Below are positions 43,701-55,400 of a stretch of DNA of 64,000 nucleotides, in pieces. Below the pieces are notes generated by a model, which was given only the letters and a program-made list of their open reading frames with translations, ran no database searches and was not told the origin of the DNA. This stretch comes from Entophlyctis helioformis (lineage: Eukaryota; Chytridiomycota; Chytridiomycetes; Chytridiales; Chytriomycetaceae). Positions within the stretch are counted from its first letter, which is position 1. Each line of letters begins with the position of its first letter. The translations under genes and the position numbers were made by a program. The stretch is from contig JAHLKH010000071.1 in assembly GCA_025526915.1 (NCBI GenBank), forward strand, positions 1 through 64,000, written 5' to 3'.

Positions 43701-44892
43701 AGAAGAAGATGGAGGAGGAGGACAACCTCGCTGACTATTTGACCGACGTCACCGAGTTCAAGGTGGACGCTGTGGGCGATGCCAACCTGCGGCTGTACCA
43801 GGTCGGCGACATCCTGCAGCTCGAGCGCAAGGGATACTACATTGTCGACCGCGCGTACGACCGCGCCAAGCCGACCGAGCCTGTGCACCTGATCTTTATC
43901 CCTGACGGCAAGGTCGCGTCGCTCGCTTCCAAGGCCAACGAGGCGTCTGCTGCTACTACTACGGCTGCGGCACCTGCCGCCAAGGAGCCCAAGGAGCCCA
44001 AGGCTGCCAAGGCCCGCTGCTGCACCCGCCAAGGCTGGCAAGCCGGCCCCTGCTGCTGCCCTGCTGCTGCCCGGCTGCGGCCAACGTGCAGCACGTCAGC
44101 ACCATGTACAAGCTCGACTCTGTGTATGGCAACCAGGAGCCCATCGACCCCACCAAGGTCACGAGCATGTACAAGCTGGACACGGTCTACGGCAAGCAGG
44201 ATGTTGTGTTTACGTCTGGCCCTGTTGCACCTGCAGCTGCACCTTCCGCAGCCAAGTCTGCACCCGCTGCTGCTGCTGCACCTGCGGCAGCACCTGCAAC
44301 GGCCGCAGTCAGCGCCGACGCCGCCGCCGCCGGCGACAAGAAAAAGGAGAAAAAGGTCAAGGGCGGCGCACCGGCACCGGCGGCCGCGCAGGAGGCGTCG
44401 ATCATCTCCAAGCTGGACATGGTGGTCGGCAAGATTGTGAGTGTGCGTAAGCACCCCGACGCCGACACGCTTTACGTGGAGCACATTGACGTGGGCGAGG
44501 AGCAGCCGCGCGAAGTCGTGTCGGGTCTCGTCAAGTTCATGAGCGAGGCCGACATGCTCGGCAAGACGATTCTCGTGCTCAAGAACCTCAAGCCCGTTGC
44601 GATGCGCGGCATCAAGTCGCACGCCATGGTGCTGTGCGCGTCGGATGCTGACCACACCAAGGTCGAGTTTCTCGTGCCGCCTGCCGGGTCGGTGCCTGGC
44701 GACCGCGTGTACTTTGAGGGCCATGAGGGCACGCCCGAGGCGGTGCTCAACCCCAAGAAGAAGGTGTGGGAGACGGTCCAGCCCATGTTCACGACGCGCG
44801 AGGATCTCGTCGCTGTGTGGGATGGCGTGCCGTTCCGCACGGCCAAGGGTCTGGTCAAGGCCGCGTCGCTCGCCAAGGCGACGATTAAATGA
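40729..44892 (+). CDS. Glutamyl-tRNA synthetase with C-terminal EMAPII/Arc1p-type domain
   Basis: About ten exons. The N-terminal part is a GST-like domain ([54 protein letters not shown]). The class I core has the HIGH motif in [20 protein letters not shown], then [34 protein letters not shown], and the KMSKS equivalent [20 protein letters not shown] followed by [20 protein letters not shown], which marks eukaryotic GluRS. The anticodon-binding domain continues to about 43915. After an Ala/Lys linker come two copies of a MYKLDxVYGxQ motif, a second linker, and a full EMAPII-type tRNA-binding fold ([60 protein letters not shown]). The two parts lie in different frames, joined by a one-base shift near 44010-44090, so fusion is likely but needs checking. 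Confidence 0.8.
41487..41564 (+). repeat. 18-bp minisatellite in a GluRS intron
   Basis: About four tandem copies of an 18-bp unit, catgacatccatgacacа-type in Latin bases: catgacatcc then atgacaca. They sit in the intron between the GST-like exons of the synthetase gene. Confidence 0.8.
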
Positions 44893-45096
44893 GCGGGAGT
44901 TGTTTTGTACACGCAAGCCTGTACGCACGGATGGATGTGTGGATGTGTGGATGTGTGGATCGATGGATGGCTTGTCCAGAGCAAGCCGGCTTTCAATACG
45001 ACGTACAATGAATGTCTGATTCGTTTGTTCATTGTTTCTGGAAAGAGAGAGAGCGGAGAGAGGAACGGAGAGGAGAGGAGAGAAGAGAGGGACAGA

Positions 45097-46637
45097 TCAG
45101 TCCTCGTCCATCTCGTTCGAGAGGGCGGCCTTGGCGAGCCGCTCGGCCTCCTCAGCAATGGCAGCGGGCACGACCTGGTGCTTGCCGCCCGACTCTTGGC
45201 AGATCCATGTGAGCTCGAGCTCAAACTCCTTGTCCTTGGCATCGTCGTGAACCATGTAGATACTGTACAGTGCAGTCAGCCAGCCAGTTAGTCAGCCATT
45301 CAGTTGGAGAGAGATGCGGAGGGATGAGGCTTCCTCCAGCAGGCAGCCGACGCGAATCACCCACATTCTTGCAGCCTCCTTGACAGCATCTCTGGCCGTG
45401 AGCGTTTCAAACTTGAGCTTCTCGAGCTCGGTCTTTGCAACCTGCTTGCCCTTGCCAACAGCGCTCGCGTGGTATCCCTGTCCATGCATTGGTCCTTGAG
45501 TCAACCAGTCCAATCCAAGCGATGGACAGAGTGAGAGAGAGCCAGAGCGCGCGACTCACGTAGTAGACGCCAGAGGGCTCGACCATGAACAGGGCAGGGC
45601 CCTCGTGGTCCATGACTGCAATGAGGGTCGACAGACCAAAGGGACGCACAGACGAGTAGAGCGTAAAGGCCGAGACGTAGGCAGCAACACGCTCAGCCAT
45701 CATCTACCAGACGCGCACAGACGCGGCACGGGCAGGCAGCGAGTTAGAGTGCGATCAACGGGCAGCCGAGGCAGGCAGATAGACAGACAAGGACGATGAG
45801 AGCGATGGCGTAAGAGGGATGCGAACCTTGGAAGGGATGGGCGACTTGTACGTGTCTCTGTAGTTGACGGCTTCTTCGCGGGCACGCGAGACGAGATGAC
45901 GCGAGTCTGCGAGCAGACCAGCACCGACCTGGACGCAGCTGGTTAGCAGCCAGACAGGGATCAGACGCCGAGACGGCGAGGGCAGACCGATAGAGCATAA
46001 GAGAGGGCATGAGAGGACACGCACCATGCCGACGTGCTGGTCGACGGTCTGGATGCGGCGGTTTGAGCCGGGGACGAGCAGCTTGGAGTGGACCAGCTTC
46101 TCGTGGGCGAGCACGACGCCGTCCTTTGTGCGGATGCCGATGCAAGTGCTGCAGGCGGGGCCCGTATGTGAGTTAGTGAGTGAGTTAGTAAGTGTACAGG
46201 TAAGGCGAGGCATAAGCAGCCGCCGCAGGCACGCACGCACGCACCCGCTGTTCTCGACGGCCTTGAGGGCGTACTCGACCTGGAAGATGCGGCCATCGGG
46301 CGAGTATGTCGAGGCCGAGAGGTCGTACTGGGGGGCGAGTGTGCGAGAGTGCGAGTGTGTGAGTAGGAGAGTGTGAGTAGGAGCGAGTGTGTAAGAGAGC
46401 GAGCGAGTGCCTGCCAGGCGAGCCCGGCCAGGGTGTGCATGCGACACGGCACGAGGCCGGCCCGACGCGCAGGCTGCAGCAAGCCTAGCAAGCCTAGCAA
46501 GCCTAGCAAGCTAGCACGGCGCAGCAGGCCGTAAGAAGGCACCCGCAGGCCCCGCACGGCCAGCTGTCCGTGGCAGGCACTCGTCGGAACAGCCGCTCGA
46601 GCAGCGGCCCACTCACGCCGGTGCCGATGGAGCCCAT
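45097..46637 (-). CDS. PSMA3: 20S proteasome subunit alpha-7 (PSMA3)
   Basis: Seven short exons. Exon 1 (46637-46617) is just MGSIGTG, followed by a GTGAGT donor. Exon 2 gives [20 protein letters not shown] then LKAVENSG, the proteasome alpha signature. Next come [54 protein letters not shown], then [20 protein letters not shown] with [10 protein letters not shown]. The end has [39 protein letters not shown] and a C-terminal acidic LSNEMDED. Order and tail match human PSMA3 rather than other alpha subunits. It forms the outer alpha ring. Introns contain simple repeats: gagtgtg-type near 46330-46400, and gcaagccta-type near 46480-46515. It is divergent from SMU1 with 99 bp between starts. Confidence 0.93.
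46477..46516 (-). repeat. 9-bp tandem repeat in PSMA3 intron 1
   Basis: Four or so copies of agcaagcct in tandem within the first intron of the proteasome gene. Confidence 0.7.
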
Positions 46638-46736
46638 TGCGTGCGCGTCTGGTGTTGGTGCTGGACGGAGAGTTGGACGGTTTGCGGGCGAGTTGGTCAA
46701 GTTGGCCTGAGCGCGAGATCCCGCTGCCGCCAGCAA
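46638..46736. promoter_or_regulatory. 99-bp bidirectional spacer PSMA3 / SMU1
   Basis: The divergent ATGs of a proteasome and a spliceosome gene are 99 bp apart. Both genes start with 21-26-nt coding exons followed directly by an intron. Confidence 0.35.
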
Positions 46737-48854
46737 ATGTCGCTCGAGATCGAGAGCGCCGAGTGAGTCTGTTGCGGGTTGGACGTGGTTGTGTGCGTGT
46801 GGTTGTGGGTGTGCACCTCGACTGTGCTTGTGGGTGTGCACGCCGTGTATGCCCCTTATATGCCCCTTATATACTCCTTGCATGCCCACGCCGTGGCTCA
46901 CTCTTGCCCTGCCGCCAGCGTCGTCCGGCTCATCCTGCAGTTTCTCAAGGAGAACAACCTGCTGCGCTCGCTCGCCACGCTGCAGGTGTGTCCGACGGTC
47001 CACTTGCCTGCCTGCCTGCCTGACTGACTGACTGACCATCGACGCAACCGCAGGACGAAACCAACGTCTCGTTCAACACCGTCGACAACGCAGACGCCTT
47101 CAAGGCCGACATCTGCGCCGGCCGCTGGGACGCAGTCCTCAAAACCCTGTCCGCCCTCTCCGTCTCGCCAAAGAAGCTCGTCGACCTGTACGAGCAGATC
47201 ATCCTGGAGCTGATCGAGCAGCGCGAGCTGGTGGCCGCCCGCTCGCTGCTGCGCCAGACAGACCCGTCGCAGATCCTCAAAGACATCTATCCAGACAGGT
47301 ACCTGCATCTCGAAGCGCTCCTGTCGCGCACCTTTTTCGATCCCAACGAGGCGTATCCGACCGGCACCACCAAGGAGAAGCGGCGAAAGGCCATTGCCGA
47401 TGGTACGCTTGTTCGTGCCATCGCTTCCCACTCCCTCCCTGACTCACTCACTTACTCTCCCGCGTCATCGCATCGCGTCGCTTCGCATCGCGTCGCAGCC
47501 CTCTGTGTCGAAGTCGCCGCGGTTCCACCGTCGCGGCTCATGACCATCATTGGCCAGTCAATCAAGTGGCAGACGAGCCAGGGCATCATCAAGGCCGACA
47601 CAGAGTTTGATCTGTTCAAGGGATCCGCACCTGCCGTACAGGTCGAGGAAGACGCCCTGCCTGCACAGTCGATTGCGACGATCAAGTTTCCTCGCAAGCA
47701 GCACGCCGAAGTCGCCGTGTTCTCGCCCGACGGCCAGTTTCTGGTGACTGGCACCGTGGACGGCCTGATTGAAGTGTGGAACTACACCACGGGAAAGCTG
47801 CGCAAGGATCTCAAGTACCAAGCAGAGGCATGCATCCTGTGCTTGCCCGCGTGTCTGGACCGGTGCTGTTGGCTGACGCGATTCAGCACAACAGGACGCC
47901 ATGATGCTCATGGACTCGGCCGTGCTGTCGCTGGCGTTCAACCGCGACAGCGACCTGCTTGCATCCGGCTCACAGGACGGCAAGATCACTGTCTGGAAGA
48001 TTCACACGGGACAGGTCCTCCGACGGTTCCCGACCGCACACAACCAGGGCGTGACGTCGCTGTGTTTTTCGCGCGACGGCTCGCAGGTCCTGTCGGCCAG
48101 TTTCGACACGACCATCAGGTGCGTTGCCATGGACGTGAGCATTCTCTGTGGATCTGACTCTTTGCCGTGGCGATGCCAGATTGCATGGTCTCAAGTCGGG
48201 CAAAACGCTCAAAGAGTTCCGTGGCCATACGTCGTTTGTCAACAAGGCCATCTTCTCGGCTGACGGCGGCCGTGTCATCAGCGGCAGCAGTGACGGCACT
48301 GTCAAGGTACGCACCCCATCCTCGCCTGTTCGCTGGCTCGACCCACCTTCGAAACCAGTCCATGCATCCATTGAAAATGCCCCCCACAGCACATGCCCTG
48401 ACACGCATGCGCGACTCGATGCCAGATCTGGGACACCAAGTCGGCCGACTGCCTGACGACCATTGGCCTGTACGAAGGCAAGGTGGCGCCGCTCGGTGCG
48501 CAGAGCCCGACCATCACCGCCCTTGCGCTCACGCCCAAGAACGACAACCACATCCTCGTGTCCAACCAGAGCCCGTTCCTGTACATCATCTCGCTCAAGG
48601 GCCAGGTGGTCAAGAGCATGACGGTCGAGGACGCCAAGCCGCCCGATATGACGTCGGCCGTCGTGTCCTCCAAGGGCGAGTTTGTCTACGGCTCCGCCGA
48701 GAACGGCCGCGTGTACGTGTTTGGCACCCTGAGCGGCAAGCCCGTGACGTCGCTGCCCGTGTCCAAGACCGAGATCATTGGCCTGGCGCACCACCCGGCA
48801 TCGAATATCCTGGCCGTCTATGCCGACGACGGGCTTGTGCACATTTGGAAATAA
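46737..48854 (+). CDS. SMU1: SMU1 spliceosomal WD40 protein
   Basis: About seven exons starting with a 26-nt exon (46737-46762, MSLEIESA). The LisH motif follows: [25 protein letters not shown]-type region gives [40 protein letters not shown] and [20 protein letters not shown], which is nearly diagnostic of SMU1. Then come [37 protein letters not shown], and WD repeats from [20 protein letters not shown] to [20 protein letters not shown] with a final LVHIWK. SMU1 (with RED/IK) is a B-complex splicing factor needed for efficient splicing of short introns in animals, interesting in a genome with 50-nt introns. No frame breaks are seen within the exons. Confidence 0.93.
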
Positions 48855-49416
48855 ACCCTCCCTCGCGATCCACTGTCTGTAAAACCCTGATACGAAAAGA
48901 CGACAACAGCGTGGAGGTTGGCCGCACAAGAAAAGCGATTCATTCAAGTACAGAGGATGGGCGGCGATCAGAGAGTAGTACAAAGCGAGCGAGAAAGTGA
49001 TGGTGATAGTGGTGGTGTGGCGTCGACGCTTGATGATACAGTTGGCAACCGGTCCGTGTGTGCAGAGAGTGTTGAATGTTTGGCCGTTTGCGGTGCATGC
49101 AAGTCGAGGGTGCTGGCTGTCCTTCCAGACCAAGACGCGGAACAAAGAGATTCAGAAACAGTAGGGGCGGTGTGGGCGGTACCAGAGTACGCAACGAGGT
49201 CGACGGTGGGAAAAAAGGCGGATGGATGGATGGCTGCTAGTGTGGTGCACAAACAGAAACGAGGTGGTGGTGGTGGTCTTGTGATAGGGATGGGGTCGGG
49301 AGTGATGAGGAGGGGGGGGATACGGGCGGGATTATTGAAACAGGTGGGTACGAGATACGTGATACGGGGACGGTGATAAAGGCGAGATGAGATCAGGTGA
49401 CGTCTCCCCCCTCCGA
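48855..49416. other. Convergent spacer, 562 bp, no gene seen
   Basis: It lies between the stop of SMU1 (+) and the stop of the giant repeat gene (-). It contains purine-rich and G-rich stretches near 49262-49320 and no reading frame with family resemblance. It probably holds the two 3' UTRs. Confidence 0.5.
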
Positions 49417-52400
49417 TTACAGGATGATGCAGGCGCAGCCGCCGTTCTTCTCGGTGGTGTCAACGACCTTGACAATCGTCTTGCCGCCAGCCGCCGCCGC
49501 CGTAGTGGTGGTGGTCGTGGTGGTGGTCGTCGTCGTGGCGGGGATCGCGGCCGGCTGGAGCTCAATGACCTCGGTGGTGGTGGTCGCGGTGACGGTCTTG
49601 GACGCGCTGGAAGCGTCAACGGCGACGGCGTCCACAGCGGCAACGGCGGACTTGGACTCGGACGTCTGCACGTCGACAGTCACCAGCTCCTCGCCGTCCA
49701 CGGTCGTGGTCGTGGTGATGGTCTTGGTCGTGACAGTGGTCGTCTCGACAGACTCTTCGATCGCGGCGTTGGCGGCGGCGGTGGCCATGGCGGCGTTGAC
49801 CTCGGCGAGGATCGAGTCTTCGGCAGACTTGGCCTCGGTGGTCGAGACAACAACAGTCTCCTCGGTGGTGGTCTCGGTGGTCGAGACAGCGACAGCGGCA
49901 GCGAGGGCAGCAGCGGCGACGGCATCAGCAGCATCCTGGACAGCCTTGGCCTGGGCAGCCTCGACGCGAACGCGCTCGGCCTCGGCCTCGGCAGCAGCAA
50001 GGGCAGCAGCCTCCTCCGCAAGACGGATACGCTCGGCCTCGGCAGCAGCAGCCGCAGCAATAGCGGCAGCCTCAGCCTCGACACGGAGACGCTCGGCCTC
50101 GACAGCGGCCTCAGCCTCAAGGCGGATGCGCTCAACCTCGGCGGCGGCGGCAGCCTCCTCCTCGAGACGGATACGTTCAGCCTCGGCAGCGGCAAAGGCG
50201 ATCGCCTCCAGACGGAGACGCTCAGCCTCTTCGGCAGCCTTTCTGCGGCGCTCCTTCTCGGCAAGGTAAGCCTCGCGCTCGGCCTGGCTCATTTTCTGTG
50301 ACAGCAACCCCCAGAGTCAGTTCACGGCACATCCAAACACATGCCACAACAAGCACAGCAACACAGGACGTACTCTGAGACGCTGCTCCTCCTCGAAGCG
50401 CTCCATGGCCTCGCGCTGCTTGGTGAGACGCTCCTCGCGAGCACGCTGCTCGTCGCGGAGACGCTGCTCCTCAGCCTCGCGGCGCTGACGCTCCTCCTCG
50501 GCCTTGATCTTCTTGGCGAGCTCAAGCTTGGCAAACGCCTCCTTCTCCTGGGCCTTGAGCGCAGCGTCGCGCTCAAGCTCGGCCTGGCGGGCAGCCTCGC
50601 GCTTGGTGATCTCAAACTGCGTCAGCACAGCCTCCTGGTGGACGAGACGGGCAACACGCTCGCGGTCCTCGCGCTCGCGGGCGAGACGCTGCTGCTCCTT
50701 GCGGAGAGCCTCCTCGCGCTCGAGAGACGCCTTGAGAATCTGCGCCTTTTCAAACGCCTCGGCCTCCTGCTTGCGGAGGGCAGCCTCCTGCTCCTGGCGG
50801 GCACGGGCAAGGTCCTCCTGCTTGCGGTGCTCAAACTCATCCATGGTCTTGGAGCGAGCAGCGTGGCTGTGTACAACACCGGCGTTGCCATGTCGAATGA
50901 TTGTGTTAGTTCATCCATACTACCAAAACGCGTCAAAATTGGTATGAATAGATAGCAACTGCACGTACATCTGGTCCTCAGAGGACACGGTGCGGACAAC
51001 CTGGACAACGGGCTCCTCCGAGCCGTAGCTGGTGGTCGTCGTGGTCGTCGTCTTGGACGAAGCAGCTGCGGAAGCAGCAGCGGCGGCGGCAGCGGCAGCA
51101 GCCTCGGCCTGCTCAGCAAAGAGAGCAGCATCCTTGGCAGCCTCAAAGGCAACCTGCTCAATTGCCTTGCCGTACTCTTCCGTGTCGCGGTCGACCTCGG
51201 ACTCGGTAACCGTCTCGACGCCGTTGACAATCGTGCGCGTGGTCTTGATGACCTTGGTGATCGGTGCAGAGCCGTCGTCGAACGTGGTCGTGAACGTCGT
51301 GTACGTGACAATCACAGTGGTCGTGACAGTCTCCTCAATCTCCTCGTACTCCTCCTCCTCCTCGGCGGCAGGGGCAGCAACGGCGACGGCGTACTGAGCA
51401 TCCGACGCGACAGCGGCAGCAACCTCGGTCTTGTCAATGGTGACATAGCCCTCCTCAATCGACTCGACAACAACCTCCTTGGTCTCGGTCGTCTCGATTG
51501 TCTCGGTGACGGTCGTCTCGGTGGTCTCGACAGCGATCGTCTCAACCTCAACGGCCTTGGTCTCAACAGCATCGATCGTCTCGACGGCGGCAACAACCTC
51601 GGTCTCGGTGACAGTGGTCTCCTCAACAGTGGTGGTCTCGACCTCGGTGACGGTCGTCTCGGTGGTCTCGACAGCGATCGCCTCAACCTCGACGGCCTTG
51701 GTCTCCACAGCCTCGATCGTCTCAACGGCGGCAACAACCTCGGTCGCGGTCGTCTCGATCGTCTCAGTGACGGTGGTCTCGACCTCGGTGACGGTCGTCT
51801 CGGTGGTCTCGACAGCGATCGCCTCAACCTCGACGGCCTTGGTAGCAGTCTCGGTCAGCTCGTCAACGTACTCGTCCTTAGGAATGTCCTTGGCATCAAC
51901 CTCCTTGGACCAGCCGAACAGCAGATCGTAGGCCTTGGTTCCAGCAGCGGCGACACCGTCGGCAACAACCTCGGCAGCATCGCCAAGAGCCTCAGCAACG
52001 TCTTCAGCGACATCGGCAACGGCCTCAGCAACGTCCTCGGCAACGTCAACGACCTTGTCAATGACCGTGTTGTCCTGCTCCTTGAGGTCAGCAGCGGCGA
52101 CGGCCTCGAGCTCAGTGACGGTGGTGGTCTCAACAACAACCTCCTTGGTCGACTCCTCAGTGGCAACGACCTCGACAACCTCGACAGTCTCGACAGTCTC
52201 GGTGGCAGTGGCGTCCGACGCGGTCTTGGCCTTGCCAAAGAACAGGTTGTACGCGGCAGAGCCAACAGCAGTCGCGCCAGCAGCAACACCACCGGCAACA
52301 GCGCCAGCAGCATCACCAACAGCCTCAACGGCATCGCCAGCAACGTCAACGACCTTCTCAATGATCGTGTCGTCCTCGACGGTCTCGGTGACAGTCGTGG

Positions 52401-55400
52401 TCGTCGTGGTGGTCTCGACAGCCTCGACAGCAACAGCCTCAACAGCGACAGTCTCGGTGGTCTCGACAGTCACGGTCTCGACGGCAGTCTCGACGGCAAC
52501 GACCTCGGTCTCGACAGTCTCGGTGGTGATCGTCTCGGTGGTGGTCTCGACAGCAACAGTCTCGACAGCCTCGACAACAACCTCCTTGGTCGACTCCTCA
52601 GTGGCAACGACCTCGACAACCTCGACAGTCTCGACAGTCTCGGTGGCAGTGGCGTCCGACGCGGTCTTGGCCTTGCCAAAGAACAGGTTGTACGCGGCAG
52701 AGCCAACGGCAGTCGCGCCAGCAGCAACACCACCGGCAACAGCGCCAGCAGCATCGCCAACAGCCTCGGCGACATCCTCGGCAACGTCAACGACCTTCTC
52801 GATGATCGTGTCCTCGTCGACGGTCTCGGTGACGGTCGTGGTGGTCGCGGTGGTGGTCTCGACAGCCTCAACAGCGACAGCCTCGACAGCGACAGTCTCG
52901 GTGGTCTCGACAGTCACGGTCTCGACAGTCACGGTCTCGACAGCAGTCTCGACAGCAACGACCTCGGTCTCGACAGTCTCGGTGGTGGTCTCGACAGCGA
53001 CAGTCTCGACAGCCTCGACAACAACCTCCTTGGTCGACTCCTCAGTGGCAACGACCTCGACAACCTCGACAGTCTCGACAGTCTCGGTGGCAGTGGCGTC
53101 CGACGCGGTCTTGGCCTTGCCAAAGAACAGGTTGTACGCGGCAGAGCCAACAGCAGTCGCGCCAGCAGCAACACCACCGGCAACAGCGCCAGCAGCATCA
53201 CCAACAGCCTCAACGGCATCGCCAGCAACGTCAACGACCTTCTCAATGATCGTGTCGTCCTCGACGGTCTCGGTGACAGTCGTGGTCGTCGTGGTGGTCT
53301 CGACAGCCTCGACAGCAACAGCCTCAACAGCGACAGTCTCGGTGGTCTCGACAGTCACGGTCTCGACGGCAGTCTCGACGGCAACGACCTCGGTCTCGAC
53401 AGTCTCGGTGGTGATCGTCTCGGTGGTGGTCTCGACAGCAACAGTCTCGACAGCCTCGACAACAACCTCCTTGGTCGACTCCTCAGTGGCAACGACCTCG
53501 ACAACCTCGACAGTCTCGACAGTCTCGGTGGCAGTGGCGTCCGACGCGGTCTTGGCCTTGCCAAAGAACAGGTTGTACGCGGCAGAGCCAACGGCAGTCG
53601 CGCCAGCAGCAACACCACCGGCAACAGCGCCAGCAGCATCGCCAACAGCCTCGGCGACATCCTCGCAACGTCAACGACCTTCTCAATGATCGTGTCGTCG
53701 TCGACGGTCTCGGTGACGGTCGTGGTCGTCGTGGTGGTGGTCTCGACAGCCTCGACAGCGACAGCCTCAACAGCGACAGTCTCGGTGGTCTCGACAGTCA
53801 CGGTCTCGACAGCAGTCTCGACAGCAACGACCTCGGTCTCGACAGTCTCGGTGGTGATCGTCTCGGTGGTGGTCTCGACAGCAACAGTCTCGACAGCCTC
53901 GACAACAACCTCCTTGGTCGACTCCTCAGTGGCAACGACCTCGACAACCTCGACAGTCTCGACAGTCTCGGTGGCAGTGGCGTCCGACGCGGTCTTGGCC
54001 TTGCCAAAGAACAGGTTGTACGCGGCAGAGCCAACGGCAGTCGCGCCAGCAGCAACACCACCGGCAACAGCGCCAGCAGCATCGCCAACAGCCTCGACGG
54101 CATCGCCAGCAACGTCAACGACCTTCTCAATGATCGTGTCGTCGTCGACGGTCTCGGTGACGGTCGTGGTCGTCGTGGTGGTGGTCTCGACAGCCTCAAC
54201 AGCGACAGCCTCAACGGCGACAGTCTCGGTGGTCTCGACAGTCACGGTCTCGACGCAGTCTCGACGGCAACGACCTCGGTCTCGACAGTCTCGGTGGTGA
54301 TCGTCTCGGTGGTGGTCTCGACAGCAACAGTCTCGACAGCCTCGACAACAACCTCCTTGGTCGACTCCTCGGTGGCAACGACCTCGACAACCTCGACAGT
54401 CTCGACAGTCTCGGTGGCAGTGGCGTCCGACGCGGTCTTGGCCTTGCCAAAGAACAGGTTGTACGCGGCAGAGCCAACAGCAGTCGCGCCAGCAGCAACA
54501 CCACCGGCAACAGCGCCAGCAGCATCGCCAACAGCCTCGACGGCATCGCCGGCAACGTCAACGACCTTCTCAATGATCGTGTCGTCCTCGACGGTCTCGG
54601 TGACAGTCGTGGTCGTCGTGGTGGTGGTCTCGACAGCCTCAACAGCGACAGCCTCAACAGCGACAGTCTCGGTGGTCTCGACAGTCACGGTCTCGACGGC
54701 AGTCTCGACGGCAACGACCTCGGTCTCGACAGTCTCGGTGGTGATCGTCTCGGTGGTGGTCTCGACAGCAACAGTCTCGACAGCCTCGACAACAACCTCC
54801 TTGGTCGACTCCTCAGTGGCAACAACCTCGACAGTCTCGACGGTCTCGACGGTCTCGGTGGCAGTGGCGTCCGACGCGGTCTTGGCCTTGCCAAAGAACA
54901 GGTTGTACGCGGCAGAGCCAACAGCAGTCGCGCCAGCAGCAACACCACCGGCAACAGCGCCAGCAGCATCGCCAACAGCCTCAACGGCATCGCCAGCAAC
55001 GTCAACGACCTTCTCAATGATCGTGTCTCCTCGACGGTCTCGGTGACAGTCGTGGTCGTCGTGGTGGTGGTCTCGACAGCCTCAACAGCGACAGCCTCAA
55101 CAGCGACAGTCTCGGTGGTCTCGACAGTCACGGTCTCGACGGCAGTCTCGACGGCAACGACCTCGGTCTCGACAGTCTCGGTGGTGATCGTCTCGGTGGT
55201 GGTCTCGACAGCAACAGTCTCGACAGCCTCGACAACAACCTCCTTGGTCGACTCCTCAGTGGCAACAACCTCGACAGTCTCGACGGTCTCGACGGTCTCG
55301 GTGGCAGTGGCGTCCGACGCGGTCTTGGCCTTGCCAAAGAACAGGTTGTACGCGGCAGAGCCAACAGCAGTCGCGCCAGCAGCAACACCGCCGGCAACAG

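Noticed and set aside
44098..44892. Separate AIMP1/Arc1p gene starting at the ATG at 44104
   Set aside because: Not excluded, but there is no intergenic space and the preceding synthetase frame has no stop before 44104. A fused gene with a one-base assembly error is simpler.
51935..53689. Plus-strand Thr/Val/Ser-rich open frame (about 580 codons)
   Set aside because: Same cause: antisense of the repeat units, with no unique domain or start context.
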